Shown: positions 1 through 8,641 of the stretch, in pieces
Numbering within the stretch: the stretch's first letter is position 1
Layout: every line of letters starts with the position of its first letter
Source: Segatella copri DSM 18205
GTDB taxonomy: Bacteria; Bacteroidota; Bacteroidia; Bacteroidales; Bacteroidaceae
Assembly: GCF_025151535.1 (NCBI RefSeq)
Contig: NZ_CP102288.1
Coordinates: forward strand, 2,048,501 to 2,112,500
Length of the DNA: 64,000 bases
Direction: 5' to 3'
The notes under the pieces: generated by a model
The model's database searches: none
The model's input: the letters and a program-made list of their open reading frames with translations, nothing else
What the model was told of the DNA's origin: nothing
Translations under genes and position numbers: made by a program

Positions 1-1908
1 GCACTGGAGATGGATATGGAAGGCATGAAAAAGAACAAGTCGCGACTGCTTATCTATGGCCTGCTCACCTGTTTTATACCGTTCTTCCTCACATACGGCA
101 TGAGTATCTGGCTGCTCCACTACTCTGCCAAGGCTTCCTTCCTGCTGAGCTGCATCATGGCATCCAATACGCTGATTGCCTATCCTATCGTTTCGAGATA
201 CGGACTGCAACAGAAACCGAGCGTTACGCTGAGTGTGGGATCGAGCATGATTTCGCTGCTCATAGCCCTGATTATGCTTGCCGGACTGGTAGCATCGTTC
301 AGCAAGCATGACGGCGTACTGTTCTGGGTATTCTTCACCCTCAAGTTTGCTGTCTATTGTGGCGTGATGATCATGCTGATTCCCCGACTTACAAGATGGT
401 TTTTGCGAAGATACAGCGATGCGGTGATGCAGTTTATCTTCGTACTTTCGATGCTCTTTATGAGTGCGGCACTTTCGCAGATAGTGGGCATTGAGGGCGT
501 TTTCGGTGCTTTCTTCGCCGGTCTGATATTAAACAGATATATTCCGCATGTTTCGCCACTGATGAACCGCCTCGAGTTTATCGGCAATGCCCTCTTCATT
601 CCTTATTTCCTGATAGGTGTGGGCATGCTGATCAATATCAATCTGCTGTTTCAGGGCAGTCATATTCTGTGGGTAGTATTCTGCATCGCCTTCTTCGGAA
701 CCCTGGGCAAAGCCATCGCAGCCTATATCGCCTGTCTGGGTTTCCGATTACCACTTTCTTCGGGTCACATGATGTTCGGACTCACTTCGGCTCATGCTGC
801 AGGAAGTATCGCCATGGTGATGGTGGGTATGCATCTGCTCGTAGCACCGGGCACTTATCTCGTAAACGATGATATGCTCAATGGTGTGGTTATGATGATT
901 CTGATTACCTGCATCATCTCATCCATCCTTACCGACCGGTCTTCGCAGAAGATTATCCTGAGAGACAAGGAACTGCCTGATGCGGAAGACGACAAGAAGG
1001 TGAGCGATGAGAAGATTCTGGTTCCGGTGAAATATCCTGAATATGCCGACAACCTGATGAATCTGGCGTTTCTGGTGAGAAACCAGAAACTGAACAGGGG
1101 ACTCATCTGCCTGAATGTGGTATATGAAGACAAGGATATGCGATACAACCAGGAACAGGGAAGACGGATTCTGGAACATTGCAGTCAGCTGGCTGCAGCT
1201 ACCGATGTGATGACGCAGACCCAGGTTCGTATTGCCGCCAACATCGCCAACGGCATCAAGCATGCCTTCAACGAGTTCCAATGTTCTGAGATTATCATCG
1301 GAATGCACATGCATCCTGAGGTTTCGCCGAAGTTCTGGGGAGAATTCCACCAGAGTCTCTTCAACGGATTGAGCCGACAGATTATCATGGCACGCATCAG
1401 ACAGCCGTTGAATACATTGAGAAGAATACAGGTAGCCGTACCTTCGAGAGCAGAGTTTGAGCCGGGTTTCTACCGCTGGCTGGAACGACTAGCCCGACTT
1501 GCCGGCAACCTAGACTGCCGCATCCAGTTTCATGGCAGAGAAGAGAGTCTGGCGCTCATCAATGAATATATCAAGAACCGGCATCCGGAAGTGCGTGCCG
1601 ATTATACCCAGATGATTCACTGGAACGAGTTGCCGCAGCTGGCTTCGCAGATATCTCCAGACCACCTGTTCGTGATAGTAACCGCCCGTAAGGGAACCGT
1701 ATCTTACAAGACAGCACTGGAGCGTCTGCCGGAGGAAATCACGAAATACTTCTCAGGTACCAACCTGATGATTATCTTCCCCGACCAGCATGGTGATTCC
1801 TACGGTGACCAGCTTACCTTCGCTGAGCCTCAGCATCAGGAAGAGATCAGTGCTTACGAATCATTCCTGCAATGGTTTAAGAAGAAATGCAACTTTAAAA
1901 AAATGTAA
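1..1908 (+). CDS. Cation:proton antiporter, CPA2/KefB-like, 5' end missing
   Basis: The reading frame is open from base 1, and the first residues visible (ALEMDMEGMKKN) look like the middle of a membrane domain, so the gene starts before the window and the ATG at base 10 is internal. About 300 residues of alternating hydrophobic helices follow, with a Na+/H+-exchanger look (for example VFGAFFAGLILNR and GLTSAHAAGS). The last 300 residues are soluble. They start with KILVPVKYPEYADNL, which resembles a universal-stress-protein fold appended to Bacteroidota antiporters. The expected role is exchange of monovalent cations for protons at the inner membrane; the ion cannot be read from sequence. 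The gene is followed by a repeat-rich gap and shows no operon partner here. Confidence 0.85.
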   Translation, partial: ALEMDMEGMKKNKSRLLIYGLLTCFIPFFLTYGMSIWLLHYSAKASFLLSCIMASNTLIAYPIVSRYGLQQKPSVTLSVGSSMISLLIALIMLAGLVASFSKHDGVLFWVFFTLKFAVYCGVMIMLIPRLTRWFLRRYSDAVMQFIFVLSMLFMSAALSQIVGIEGVFGAFFAGLILNRYIPHVSPLMNRLEFIGNALFIPYFLIGVGMLININLLFQGSHILWVVFCIAFFGTLGKAIAAYIACLGFRLPLSSGHMMFGLTSAHAAGSIAMVMVGMHLLVAPGTYLVNDDMLNGVVMMILITCIISSILTDRSSQKIILRDKELPDAEDDKKVSDEKILVPVKYPEYADNLMNLAFLVRNQKLNRGLICLNVVYEDKDMRYNQEQGRRILEHCSQLAAATDVMTQTQVRIAANIANGIKHAFNEFQCSEIIIGMHMHPEVSPKFWGEFHQSLFNGLSRQIIMARIRQPLNTLRRIQVAVPSRAEFEPGFYRWLERLARLAGNLDCRIQFHGREESLALINEYIKNRHPEVRADYTQMIHWNELPQLASQISPDHLFVIVTARKGTVSYKTALERLPEEITKYFSGTNLMIIFPDQHGDSYGDQLTFAEPQHQEEISAYESFLQWFKKKCNFKKM

Positions 1909-2426
1909 AGACAGCTTCGTTTCTTAAAATATGTTTAAGAGAAACCGAAAACACCCTTCACCTTTAATAAATTGATCTACAGAATGTTAAATAAAAAGGT
2001 GAAGGGTGAAGGTTTGAAAACTCTATTTATATATGTACGCGTGGGTAAAGGAAAAAAGGGTAAAATCAAAAAGTACCCTAGGGTCAAAAATCGAAAAAGC
2101 CCTAAAAAGAATATAATATAAAGATTTAAAATATACCCTTCACCCTTCACCTCGTCACCCAACACAGCTTCCAAGTCTTCTTTATCGAAGATATTTTCTT
2201 ATCCTTCGGAGATATTCTGCTATCTTTCGGAGATAATTTCTTATCTATCGGAGTTATCTTTTTATCCTTCGGAGATATTTTCAGAATGATTTCATGGTAT
2301 TTTCTGTACTTTATTTCCCGAATCCACGCAAATCGCACAAATCGCATAGGTAGGAAACGGAAATGTTGTATCTTTGCAACGTCAATCAGAAGTAATGCTG
2401 GATTCCTGAAAAAAACGACATAAAAA
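1909..2426. repeat. Repeat-rich intergenic region with a 21-bp tandem array
   Basis: There is no convincing gene. At about 1948-2015 an inverted repeat is built from the word cacccttcacctt and its complement, and the word returns at 2137-2155. At 2201-2284 four head-to-tail 21-bp units share the core atcNttcggagatatt; a degenerate unit precedes them from about 2184. Read on the minus strand the array encodes seven-residue repeats like SPKDKKI, but there is no supported start, so coding is doubtful. A possible extra -7 box (TATCTTTG) lies at 2369-2376. Confidence 0.7.
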
Positions 2427-2458
2427 TTTGGAAGTTAGAATTATCCAGCGTAATTTTG
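2427..2458 (+). promoter_or_regulatory. Promoter of the AraC-family rhamnose regulator
   Basis: A full Bacteroidota-type promoter is visible: TTTG at 2427-2430, a 20-nt spacer, and TAATTTTG at 2451-2458. Transcription would begin near 2465, about 20 nt before the ATG at 2487. Confidence 0.7.
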
Positions 2459-2486
2459 CAGATGAAAATCATAAAACAGAAACAAT

Positions 2487-3362
2487 ATGCAAACAAGTAA
2501 ATACCTATTAGCAACAAAAAGAGATGCCGAATGGGGACTCACCATCAGCACCGTGGGACGAGAAGAAATCGCCCCAGGAGAAGCCTATCCAACAAAAGGA
2601 CATGCTGACGGATATTACTTCGATCTTCAGAAGGGAAGAATACTCGACGAATACCAACTGCTTTACCAGCCAGAAGGTGAAGGAGTGTTCTGTTCTGCCC
2701 ATCTCCCGGAAACAAAGATCAAGGCTGGAGACATCTTCCTGCTCTTTCCCGGTGAATGGCATAGCTATCATCCATCAGGCACCAAGGGTTGGAAAAGCTA
2801 TTGGATCGGCTTCAAGGGCAAGAACATCGACGACCGCGTGAAAGCAGGGTTTCTTTCTCCTGAAAAGCCAATCTACCATGTAGGTTACAGTAACGAGATT
2901 ATCGCTCTCTACGAAGAGGCTTACAAAACCGCACAGGAAGAGGTTGCTTTTGCACAACAGACTATGGCGGGTATCGTAAACCATCTGATAGGCAAAATGT
3001 ATTCTCTGGAGAGAAATATCGTGTTGAGCAAGGATACCAAGCATGTTGACATGATCAATAAAGCCCGTTTGCGTATCCGAGAATCGCTTGAAGATACGCT
3101 CACCATCCAGGAGATTGCGCAGGAACTGGGCATCAGCTACTCTTCTTTCCGCAAGCTCTTCAAGGAGCATACCGGATTCGCTCCCGCCCTCTATCAGCAG
3201 AATCTGAAACTGCAGAGAGCCAAAGAACTGCTGTCTACCACCGACGAGAGCATCAAGGAGATTGCATACCGGCTCAATTTCGAATCGCCTGACTATTTCT
3301 CTGCCAAATTCAAAATTCAGACGGGCATGAAGCCATCAGATTTCAGAAATATGACGAGATAG
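2487..3362 (+). CDS. rhaR: AraC-family transcriptional regulator, probably L-rhamnose responsive
   Basis: The protein has 291 residues. The N-terminal half is a cupin-like sensor (FLLFPGEWHSYHPS and similar). The C-terminal ~100 residues carry the paired AraC helix-turn-helix: the first helix pair is around LTIQEIAQELGISYSSFRKL and the second around IKEIAYRLNFESPDYFSAKF, ending with the usual GMKPSDFR. The gene sits directly upstream of and codirectional with rhaB, rhaA and rhaT, with a separate promoter for each part. It therefore most likely activates the rhamnose genes when L-rhamnose is present, as RhaR does in Bacteroides; the ligand is inferred from context only. The symbol is given on that basis. 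Confidence 0.85.
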   Translation: MQTSKYLLATKRDAEWGLTISTVGREEIAPGEAYPTKGHADGYYFDLQKGRILDEYQLLYQPEGEGVFCSAHLPETKIKAGDIFLLFPGEWHSYHPSGTKGWKSYWIGFKGKNIDDRVKAGFLSPEKPIYHVGYSNEIIALYEEAYKTAQEEVAFAQQTMAGIVNHLIGKMYSLERNIVLSKDTKHVDMINKARLRIRESLEDTLTIQEIAQELGISYSSFRKLFKEHTGFAPALYQQNLKLQRAKELLSTTDESIKEIAYRLNFESPDYFSAKFKIQTGMKPSDFRNMTR

Positions 3363-3417
3363 TCAAAAAATAAGGCTCTAAAATCAATTTCTCTTGTTCC
3401 ATATCCCTTTTTTGGTC

Positions 3418-3425
3418 TACCTTTG
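3418..3425 (+). promoter_or_regulatory. -7 element of the rhaBAT promoter
   Basis: TACCTTTG lies about 45 nt before the rhaB start. The matching -33 box is only weak (TTGT about 20 nt upstream), which suits a promoter that depends on an activator such as the adjacent AraC protein. Confidence 0.55.
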
Positions 3426-3467
3426 CAAACGTGAACAAATAACAGCAACTTAAAGACAAAATTCATA

Positions 3468-4967
3468 ATGGAACAAAAGAAATACTTCTTCGCGGTAGAC
3501 TTAGGTGCTACCAGCGGAAGAACCATAGTAGGAAGCTTGTCAGACGGCAAGTTTGACTTAGAGGAGCTGACCCGTTTCGACAACAACCTGATCGAAACAG
3601 GCGGTCACTTCTATTGGGATATCTACGCCCTCTACTTTGAGATTATCAAAGGATTGAAACTCGTAGCACAGCGTGGCATCCACATCCAGAGCATCGGTAT
3701 TGATACCTGGGGATGCGACTTTGTATATGTAGACAAGAACGGAGATATCCTACGCAACCCGATGGCGTATCGCGACCCTCATACCATGGGCATCATGGAG
3801 AAATACTTTGATGAGAAAATCAGCAAGGAGAAGGTTTACGAAAAGACCGGCATCCAGTTTATGAATTTCAACTCATTGTTCCAGATGTATGCCATGCGCA
3901 AGGCAGGAAACGTGGCTCTGGAGAATGCCGACAAGATTCTCTTCATCCCTGATGCACTGAGCTATATGCTCACCGGCAACGCCATCTGCGAATATACCGT
4001 AGCATCTACTTCTCAGATTCTGAATCCGATGACCGGCGATTTCGACATCGACCTCGTGGAAAGTATCGGATTGAAGAGAGAACAGTTTGGCAAGATGACC
4101 CATCCTGCTACCATCATCGGCACACTGACCGAAGAGGTACAGAAGATAACAGGACTGAATGCCGTTCCCGTCATCGCAGTAGCAGGTCATGATACAGCCA
4201 GTGCCGTAGCAGCCGTTCCTGCCAAGAACGAGGAGTTTGCCTATTTGAGTTCAGGAACCTGGAGCCTGATGGGCATCGAGACCAAGAACGCCATCATCAA
4301 CGAGAAGAGCTATGAGCTCAACTTCACCAACGAGGGCGGCATTGAGGGCACTACCCGATTCCTGAAGAACATCTGCGGCATGTGGATTTACGAGCGTTGC
4401 CGCAAGGAATGGAAAGACGAGGCTGCTGCCAACCAGAAAGATATGACTTGCCTGGGTCATGCAGAACTTATAGCTGAAGCCATGAAGCAGCCAGCCTTCC
4501 AAAGCATCATCAACCCGGATGATACCTGTTTTGCCAACCCATCGAGCATGGTAGAAGCCATCAAGCAGTATTGCGAAAAGACCGGTCAGCATGTTCCTCA
4601 GAGCTATGGCGAATTCTGCCGCTGCATCTTCGAGAGTCTTGCCCTCCGCTATCGCCAGGTATTCACATGGTTCAAGGATTTCGCCGACATCGACCTCAAT
4701 GTGCTCCACATCATCGGTGGAGGTTCGCTCAACCAATATCTCAACCAGTTTACTGCCAACAGTTGTGGTGTAACCGTATTGGCAGGTCCTCAGGAAGGCA
4801 CCGCCATCGGCAACATCATGCTCCAGGCAAAGGCATCGGGCTTGGTAAAGGATATTTGGGAAATGCGCCAGATTATCGCCAACTCGCTGGAGCTTAAGAC
4901 ATTCGAGCCACAGAACAAGGAAGCATGGGATGCGGCTTACGAGAAGTTTTTAAAGGTAAAAAAGTAA
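3468..4967 (+). CDS. rhaB: Rhamnulokinase
   Basis: The protein has 499 residues and belongs to the FGGY sugar kinase family. It phosphorylates L-rhamnulose to L-rhamnulose-1-phosphate with ATP in the cytoplasm. The N-terminal phosphate-binding loop reads FAVDLGATSGR, the middle has GHDTASAVAAVP, and the C-terminal ATPase half has IIGGGSLNQYLNQF followed by GPQEGTAIGN; this last stretch is typical of RhaB. Length is normal for the family. It is the first gene of a plus-strand unit with rhaA (49-bp gap) and rhaT. Confidence 0.96.
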   Translation: MEQKKYFFAVDLGATSGRTIVGSLSDGKFDLEELTRFDNNLIETGGHFYWDIYALYFEIIKGLKLVAQRGIHIQSIGIDTWGCDFVYVDKNGDILRNPMAYRDPHTMGIMEKYFDEKISKEKVYEKTGIQFMNFNSLFQMYAMRKAGNVALENADKILFIPDALSYMLTGNAICEYTVASTSQILNPMTGDFDIDLVESIGLKREQFGKMTHPATIIGTLTEEVQKITGLNAVPVIAVAGHDTASAVAAVPAKNEEFAYLSSGTWSLMGIETKNAIINEKSYELNFTNEGGIEGTTRFLKNICGMWIYERCRKEWKDEAAANQKDMTCLGHAELIAEAMKQPAFQSIINPDDTCFANPSSMVEAIKQYCEKTGQHVPQSYGEFCRCIFESLALRYRQVFTWFKDFADIDLNVLHIIGGGSLNQYLNQFTANSCGVTVLAGPQEGTAIGNIMLQAKASGLVKDIWEMRQIIANSLELKTFEPQNKEAWDAAYEKFLKVKK

Positions 4968-5016
4968 AAGGGTAAAAAGGTAAAAATAAACAATAATAAC
5001 AAAATACATAAAAACA

Positions 5017-6270
5017 ATGAAAGCAGATTTGATTTTAAAGAATTACGAGATTGCAAAGGAGCGCTATGCTGCTCTGGGTGTAGATACAGACAAGGCTATT
5101 GAGACTTTGGAGAAAACTCCTATCTCTCTGCACTGCTGGCAGGCTGACGATGTAGTTGGCTTCGAGCGCGGCGAGGCTGCTTCTGGTGGTATCCAGAGCA
5201 CTGGTAACTATCCTGGCAAGGCTCGCAACATCGACGAACTCCGTCAGGACATCGAGAAGGTGAACTCTCTCCTGGCTGGTACTTTCCGTCTCAACCTTCA
5301 TGAGATTTACGGTGAGTTCGGTGGCAAGCAGATTGACCGTAACGAGGTAACCGTAGACCAGTTTACAGGCTGGATGCAGTGGGCTAAGGAGCAGAACATG
5401 AAGCTCGACTTCAACTCTACTTCTTTCTCTCACCCTAAGAGTGGCAGCCTCTCATTGTCAAATCCTGCCCCAGCTATCCGCGAGTTCTGGATTGAGCACA
5501 CCAAGCGTTGCCGCCGCATTGCAGACGCTATGGGTAAGTTCCAGAACGACCCATGTATCATGAACATCTGGGTACACGATGGTTCTAAGGACATCACTGT
5601 AGAGAAGGGACGCTATCGTGAGATTTTGAAGAACTCTCTCGATGAGATCTTAGCAGAGGAGTTGCCTAACATGAAGTCTTGTCTCGAAGCTAAGCTCTTC
5701 GGTATTGGCTTGGAGGCTTACACCGTAGGTTCTCACGACTTCTACGCTGGCTACTGCGCTAAGAACAACGTGATGTACACTCTCGATACAGGTCACTATG
5801 AGCCAACAGAGAACGTATCTGATGCAGTTTCTGCACTCCTGCTCTTCGTTCCTGAGCTGATGCTCCACGTATCTCGCCCAATGCACTGGGATTCAGACCA
5901 CGTAACCCTCTTCGATGACAACACACGCAACCTCTTCTCAGAGTTGGTTCGTGCCAACGCACTCGACCGTGCTCACATCGGTCTCGACTACTTCGACGGT
6001 TCTATCAACCGCATCGGTGCTTACATCATCGGTGTTCGTGCTGCCCAGAAGTCATTGTTGCAGGCATTCCTTGAGCCACTTGATACCCTCCGCAAGTACG
6101 AGGACGAGGGCAAGCTCTTCCAGCGCCTGGCTCTCCTCGAAGAAGAGAAGACATTGCCATTCGGTGCAGTATATGATTACTTCAACTTGAAGAACAACAT
6201 CCCTGTTGGCGAAGAGTACATCGCAGACATCGAGAAGTACGAGGCTGAGGTACTCGCAAAGCGAGTTTAA
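5017..6270 (+). CDS. rhaA: L-rhamnose isomerase
   Basis: The protein has 417 residues, the usual RhaA length. It interconverts L-rhamnose and L-rhamnulose, the first step of rhamnose use. Recognisable stretches are ISLHCWQADDVVGFE near the start, LDFNSTSFSHPKSGSLSLS, NIWVHDGSKD and LLHVSRPMHWDSDHV, which hold the metal-binding Glu/Asp/His residues of this TIM-barrel enzyme. The codons look strongly biased (many CGC, AAG, CTC), as expected for a highly expressed catabolic enzyme. A long hairpin separates it from rhaT. Confidence 0.97.
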   Translation: MKADLILKNYEIAKERYAALGVDTDKAIETLEKTPISLHCWQADDVVGFERGEAASGGIQSTGNYPGKARNIDELRQDIEKVNSLLAGTFRLNLHEIYGEFGGKQIDRNEVTVDQFTGWMQWAKEQNMKLDFNSTSFSHPKSGSLSLSNPAPAIREFWIEHTKRCRRIADAMGKFQNDPCIMNIWVHDGSKDITVEKGRYREILKNSLDEILAEELPNMKSCLEAKLFGIGLEAYTVGSHDFYAGYCAKNNVMYTLDTGHYEPTENVSDAVSALLLFVPELMLHVSRPMHWDSDHVTLFDDNTRNLFSELVRANALDRAHIGLDYFDGSINRIGAYIIGVRAAQKSLLQAFLEPLDTLRKYEDEGKLFQRLALLEEEKTLPFGAVYDYFNLKNNIPVGEEYIADIEKYEAEVLAKRV

Positions 6271-6281
6271 GAACGATTTAA

Positions 6282-6368
6282 CTGAAGAGTGAAGAACGAA
6301 GAACGAAGAATTCAATAGTCTTATGGCTAAAAAAACACATGAATTCTTCACTCTTCGTTCTTCACTCA
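6282..6368 (+). repeat. Long imperfect hairpin between rhaA and rhaT
   Basis: Two 27-nt arms based on the word gaagaacgaagagtgaa pair with about two mismatches around a loop near 6318-6340. There is no clear U-tract, so it may tune rhaT expression or protect the rhaBA message rather than terminate fully. A related word occurs at 17505-17540. Confidence 0.6.
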
Positions 6369-6398
6369 AAATCGCTCTTCACTTAATTACTAAACAAT

Positions 6399-7430
6399 AT
6401 GGAAATATTAATAGGACTTTTAATCATAGCCATCGGCGCATTCTGCCAGTCCAGCTGTTACGTTCCAATCAACAAGATTAAGGATTGGAGTTGGGAATCC
6501 TACTGGGTAGTTCAGGGTGTGTTCGCATGGCTTATTTTGCCTTTCTTAGGCGCAATGCTCGCTGTTCCAAGCGGCCATTCCTTCTTTGAATTATTCGACG
6601 GTTATGGCTTCAACGTAGCAATGACCATGCTCTTCGGTGTACTCTGGGGCATAGGTGGACTGACCTTCGGTCTTTCCATGCGCTATCTGGGAGTAGCATT
6701 GGGACAGAGCATCGCCTTGGGAACCTGTGCAGGTCTCGGCACCATCATGGGACCTGTATTGCTCAACATCTTCTTCCCGGAGATGGACGCCCTCTCATCG
6801 CTTACTTTCAGCGTAATTCTCGGCGTGGTAGTCACTCTTCTCGGTATCGCCATCATCGGTGTGGCAGGTAGTATGAAGGCGGCATCGCTCTCAGAAGAAG
6901 AGAAGAAGGCGGCAGTAAAGGACTTCAACTTCCCTAAGGGACTTGCCATCGCCTTGCTGGCTGGTTTCATGAGCGGCTGCTTCAATGTGGGTCTCGCCTT
7001 CGGTTCCGATATCCATTTCGGCAGTTTCACTCCTGATATGTACAAGACCTTGCCAGCCACCTTCCTGGTTACCCTAGGTGGTTTCATCACCAATGCCATC
7101 TACTGTTTCTATCAGAACACCAAGAATCATACTTGGAGCGATTACAAGAACCAGGAGGTTTGGAGCAATAACATTCTCTATTGTGCCTTGGCTGGTGCCT
7201 TGTGGTACAGCCAGTTCTTCGGACTGTCACTGGGCAAGGGGTTCCTCACCGAATCTCCTACCCTCATGACCCTATCGTTCTGCATTCTGATGGCGCTCAA
7301 CGTAGTATTCTCGAATGTATGGGGCATCATCCTAAAGGAATGGAAAGGCTGCTCAAAGAAGACCATCTCCGTATTAATTGTCGGCATCATCGTCTTGATT
7401 ATCTCAAGCTTCTTGCCACAACTTATATAA
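6399..7430 (+). CDS. rhaT: L-rhamnose:H+ symporter
   Basis: The protein has 343 residues with about ten hydrophobic helices and almost no soluble domain. It is a RhaT-type permease of the drug/metabolite transporter superfamily. It opens with IAIGAFCQSSCYVPINKIKDWSWESYW and includes GGLTFGLSMRYLGVALGQSI and the pattern FGLSLGKGF, all familiar from RhaT proteins. It imports L-rhamnose across the inner membrane with protons. Last gene of the rhaBAT unit, followed at once by a strong terminator. Confidence 0.95.
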   Translation: MEILIGLLIIAIGAFCQSSCYVPINKIKDWSWESYWVVQGVFAWLILPFLGAMLAVPSGHSFFELFDGYGFNVAMTMLFGVLWGIGGLTFGLSMRYLGVALGQSIALGTCAGLGTIMGPVLLNIFFPEMDALSSLTFSVILGVVVTLLGIAIIGVAGSMKAASLSEEEKKAAVKDFNFPKGLAIALLAGFMSGCFNVGLAFGSDIHFGSFTPDMYKTLPATFLVTLGGFITNAIYCFYQNTKNHTWSDYKNQEVWSNNILYCALAGALWYSQFFGLSLGKGFLTESPTLMTLSFCILMALNVVFSNVWGIILKEWKGCSKKTISVLIVGIIVLIISSFLPQLI

Positions 7431-7440
7431 CAAAAAAGGA

Positions 7441-7475
7441 ACCCCGAGTATTTCACAATGCTCGGGGTCTTTTTA
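7441..7475. terminator. Bidirectional terminator between rhaT and rhaD
   Basis: The hairpin accccgag...ctcggggt (7441-7468) has a T-run on the plus side and an A-run just before it (7432-7437). It can therefore stop both rhaT (plus) and rhaD (minus) transcripts. Confidence 0.85.
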
Positions 7476-7551
7476 CTAAACTTAATTATCTAAACCAAAA
7501 ATTCTTATAGAAAACAATCTTTAAAACTTATTTCTTTATCTAAAGCCTATA

Positions 7552-8361
7552 TTATCTTGGCAAATTAAATGCCTTGGTCATCTCAGCCATTTCCTCCTGG
7601 CTCATACCATCAGGCTCGAATCCCATGCACTTGGAATCGATGTAAATCTTGGCGCTCTTAGAGAGTACGTCAATCTGGTCGAAGGCATCCATCACGTCCA
7701 AGCCCTTGGCAAAGACACCATGCTTCTCCCACATCACTACATCATAATCCTCCAACTCCTTCAAGGTCTCCTCAGCAAGCTTCAAACTGCCTGGCAACTG
7801 ATAAGGAACGATACCCAAACCGAGTGGACAGAAAGCCTTGGTCTCTGGAATCATGCTCCAGAGCAGGTTGCTCAACACATCCCTGCCCATGAACTTCTTG
7901 TTGTGGCTCATGGCGATAAGCTCGATAGGGTGAGTATGAACAGTAGCCTTATAGTTGGAACCCTTCTCGATGAGACGGGCATGAACGCTCAAGTGACTAG
8001 GCAACTCAGATGTTGGCATTACAGGATTATTTGCGATGATAACATAGCTGGCGCAATCGTCGAGGATGCGGATGATAGAACCGTTCTCCATAGGCCAGCG
8101 AGCCAAGTCGCGCATACGCTTACCTGTACCCTTGCAGAAGAAATAGCAACCTTTTAAGGCTGGCAATGCTGTACCAATCTGCTTTACTTCGCTGATGGCA
8201 GGCAAAGCCTTGATTTCGTCATCAACCAAGTCGGTAACGTTTACAGTGATGTTACCACCATTACGCTCAGCCCAACCATTCTGCCAGAGGTATCCAGCAA
8301 CTTCAGCTATCTTCTCGACCTCCTTTTTCAAGGCAGGACGACCTTCTAAAACACTATTCAT
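7552..8361 (-). CDS. rhaD: Rhamnulose-1-phosphate aldolase
   Basis: The protein has 269 residues and belongs to the class II aldolase/epimerase family. It splits L-rhamnulose-1-phosphate into dihydroxyacetone phosphate and L-lactaldehyde. Visible active-site parts match the E. coli enzyme: Glu119 in TSELPSHLSVH, zinc ligands His142 and His144 in VHTHPIEL, and His214 in WEKHGVFAKG; the N-terminal phosphate loop is ERNGGNITV. Unusually for the pathway it faces the rhaBAT genes from the other strand with its own promoter. No lactaldehyde reductase gene is present nearby. Confidence 0.95.
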   Translation of the reverse strand: MNSVLEGRPALKKEVEKIAEVAGYLWQNGWAERNGGNITVNVTDLVDDEIKALPAISEVKQIGTALPALKGCYFFCKGTGKRMRDLARWPMENGSIIRILDDCASYVIIANNPVMPTSELPSHLSVHARLIEKGSNYKATVHTHPIELIAMSHNKKFMGRDVLSNLLWSMIPETKAFCPLGLGIVPYQLPGSLKLAEETLKELEDYDVVMWEKHGVFAKGLDVMDAFDQIDVLSKSAKIYIDSKCMGFEPDGMSQEEMAEMTKAFNLPR

Positions 8362-8398
8362 ATTAATCTTGTTATTAGCTTATTTAAAATTTCTGCTG

Positions 8399-8406
8399 CA
8401 AAAGTA
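8399..8406 (-). promoter_or_regulatory. -7 element of the rhaD promoter
   Basis: Read on the minus strand this is TACTTTTG, about 38 nt before the rhaD ATG. A TTGG about 18-19 nt upstream may serve as the -33 box. Confidence 0.5.
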
Positions 8407-8488
8407 ATCATTTCCGCCCATATCCAACCTATTCTTTTGATATTTGGGCTATGACATTTGGCATAACCCTCAAAATCGTGAAAAATGC

Positions 8489-8526
8489 AGAAAGCGGCTT
8501 CTTGCATCACGCAAGAAAACCGCCCT
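8489..8526 (-). terminator. Terminator downstream of the M56 peptidase gene
   Basis: On the minus strand a stem gcggttttcttgc / gcaagaagccgc is followed by a T-rich stretch. It lies about 115 nt beyond the ancestral stop of the BlaR1-like gene. Confidence 0.55.
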
Positions 8527-8560
8527 TTTCATTCTACATGTCAATAGAGAATACATACCC

Positions 8561-8620
8561 TATCGCTGAGATGAGATTTATGCTCTTTTTCATTGAGTTG
8601 AGATATATGCTCTTATTATA
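8561..8620. repeat. Two tandem 28-bp units
   Basis: The segment holds two related copies of about 28 bp, each with the core gagatNNgatttatgctctt or gagatatatgctctt. No coding potential is seen. Confidence 0.5.
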
Positions 8621-8641
8621 ACCTGAGATTGATATTCTACT

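Noticed and set aside
2147..2347. 66-residue minus-strand frame with SPKDKKI repeats as a real gene
   Set aside because: It is only the reading of a 21-bp tandem array, with no promoter or start context; kept as a repeat.
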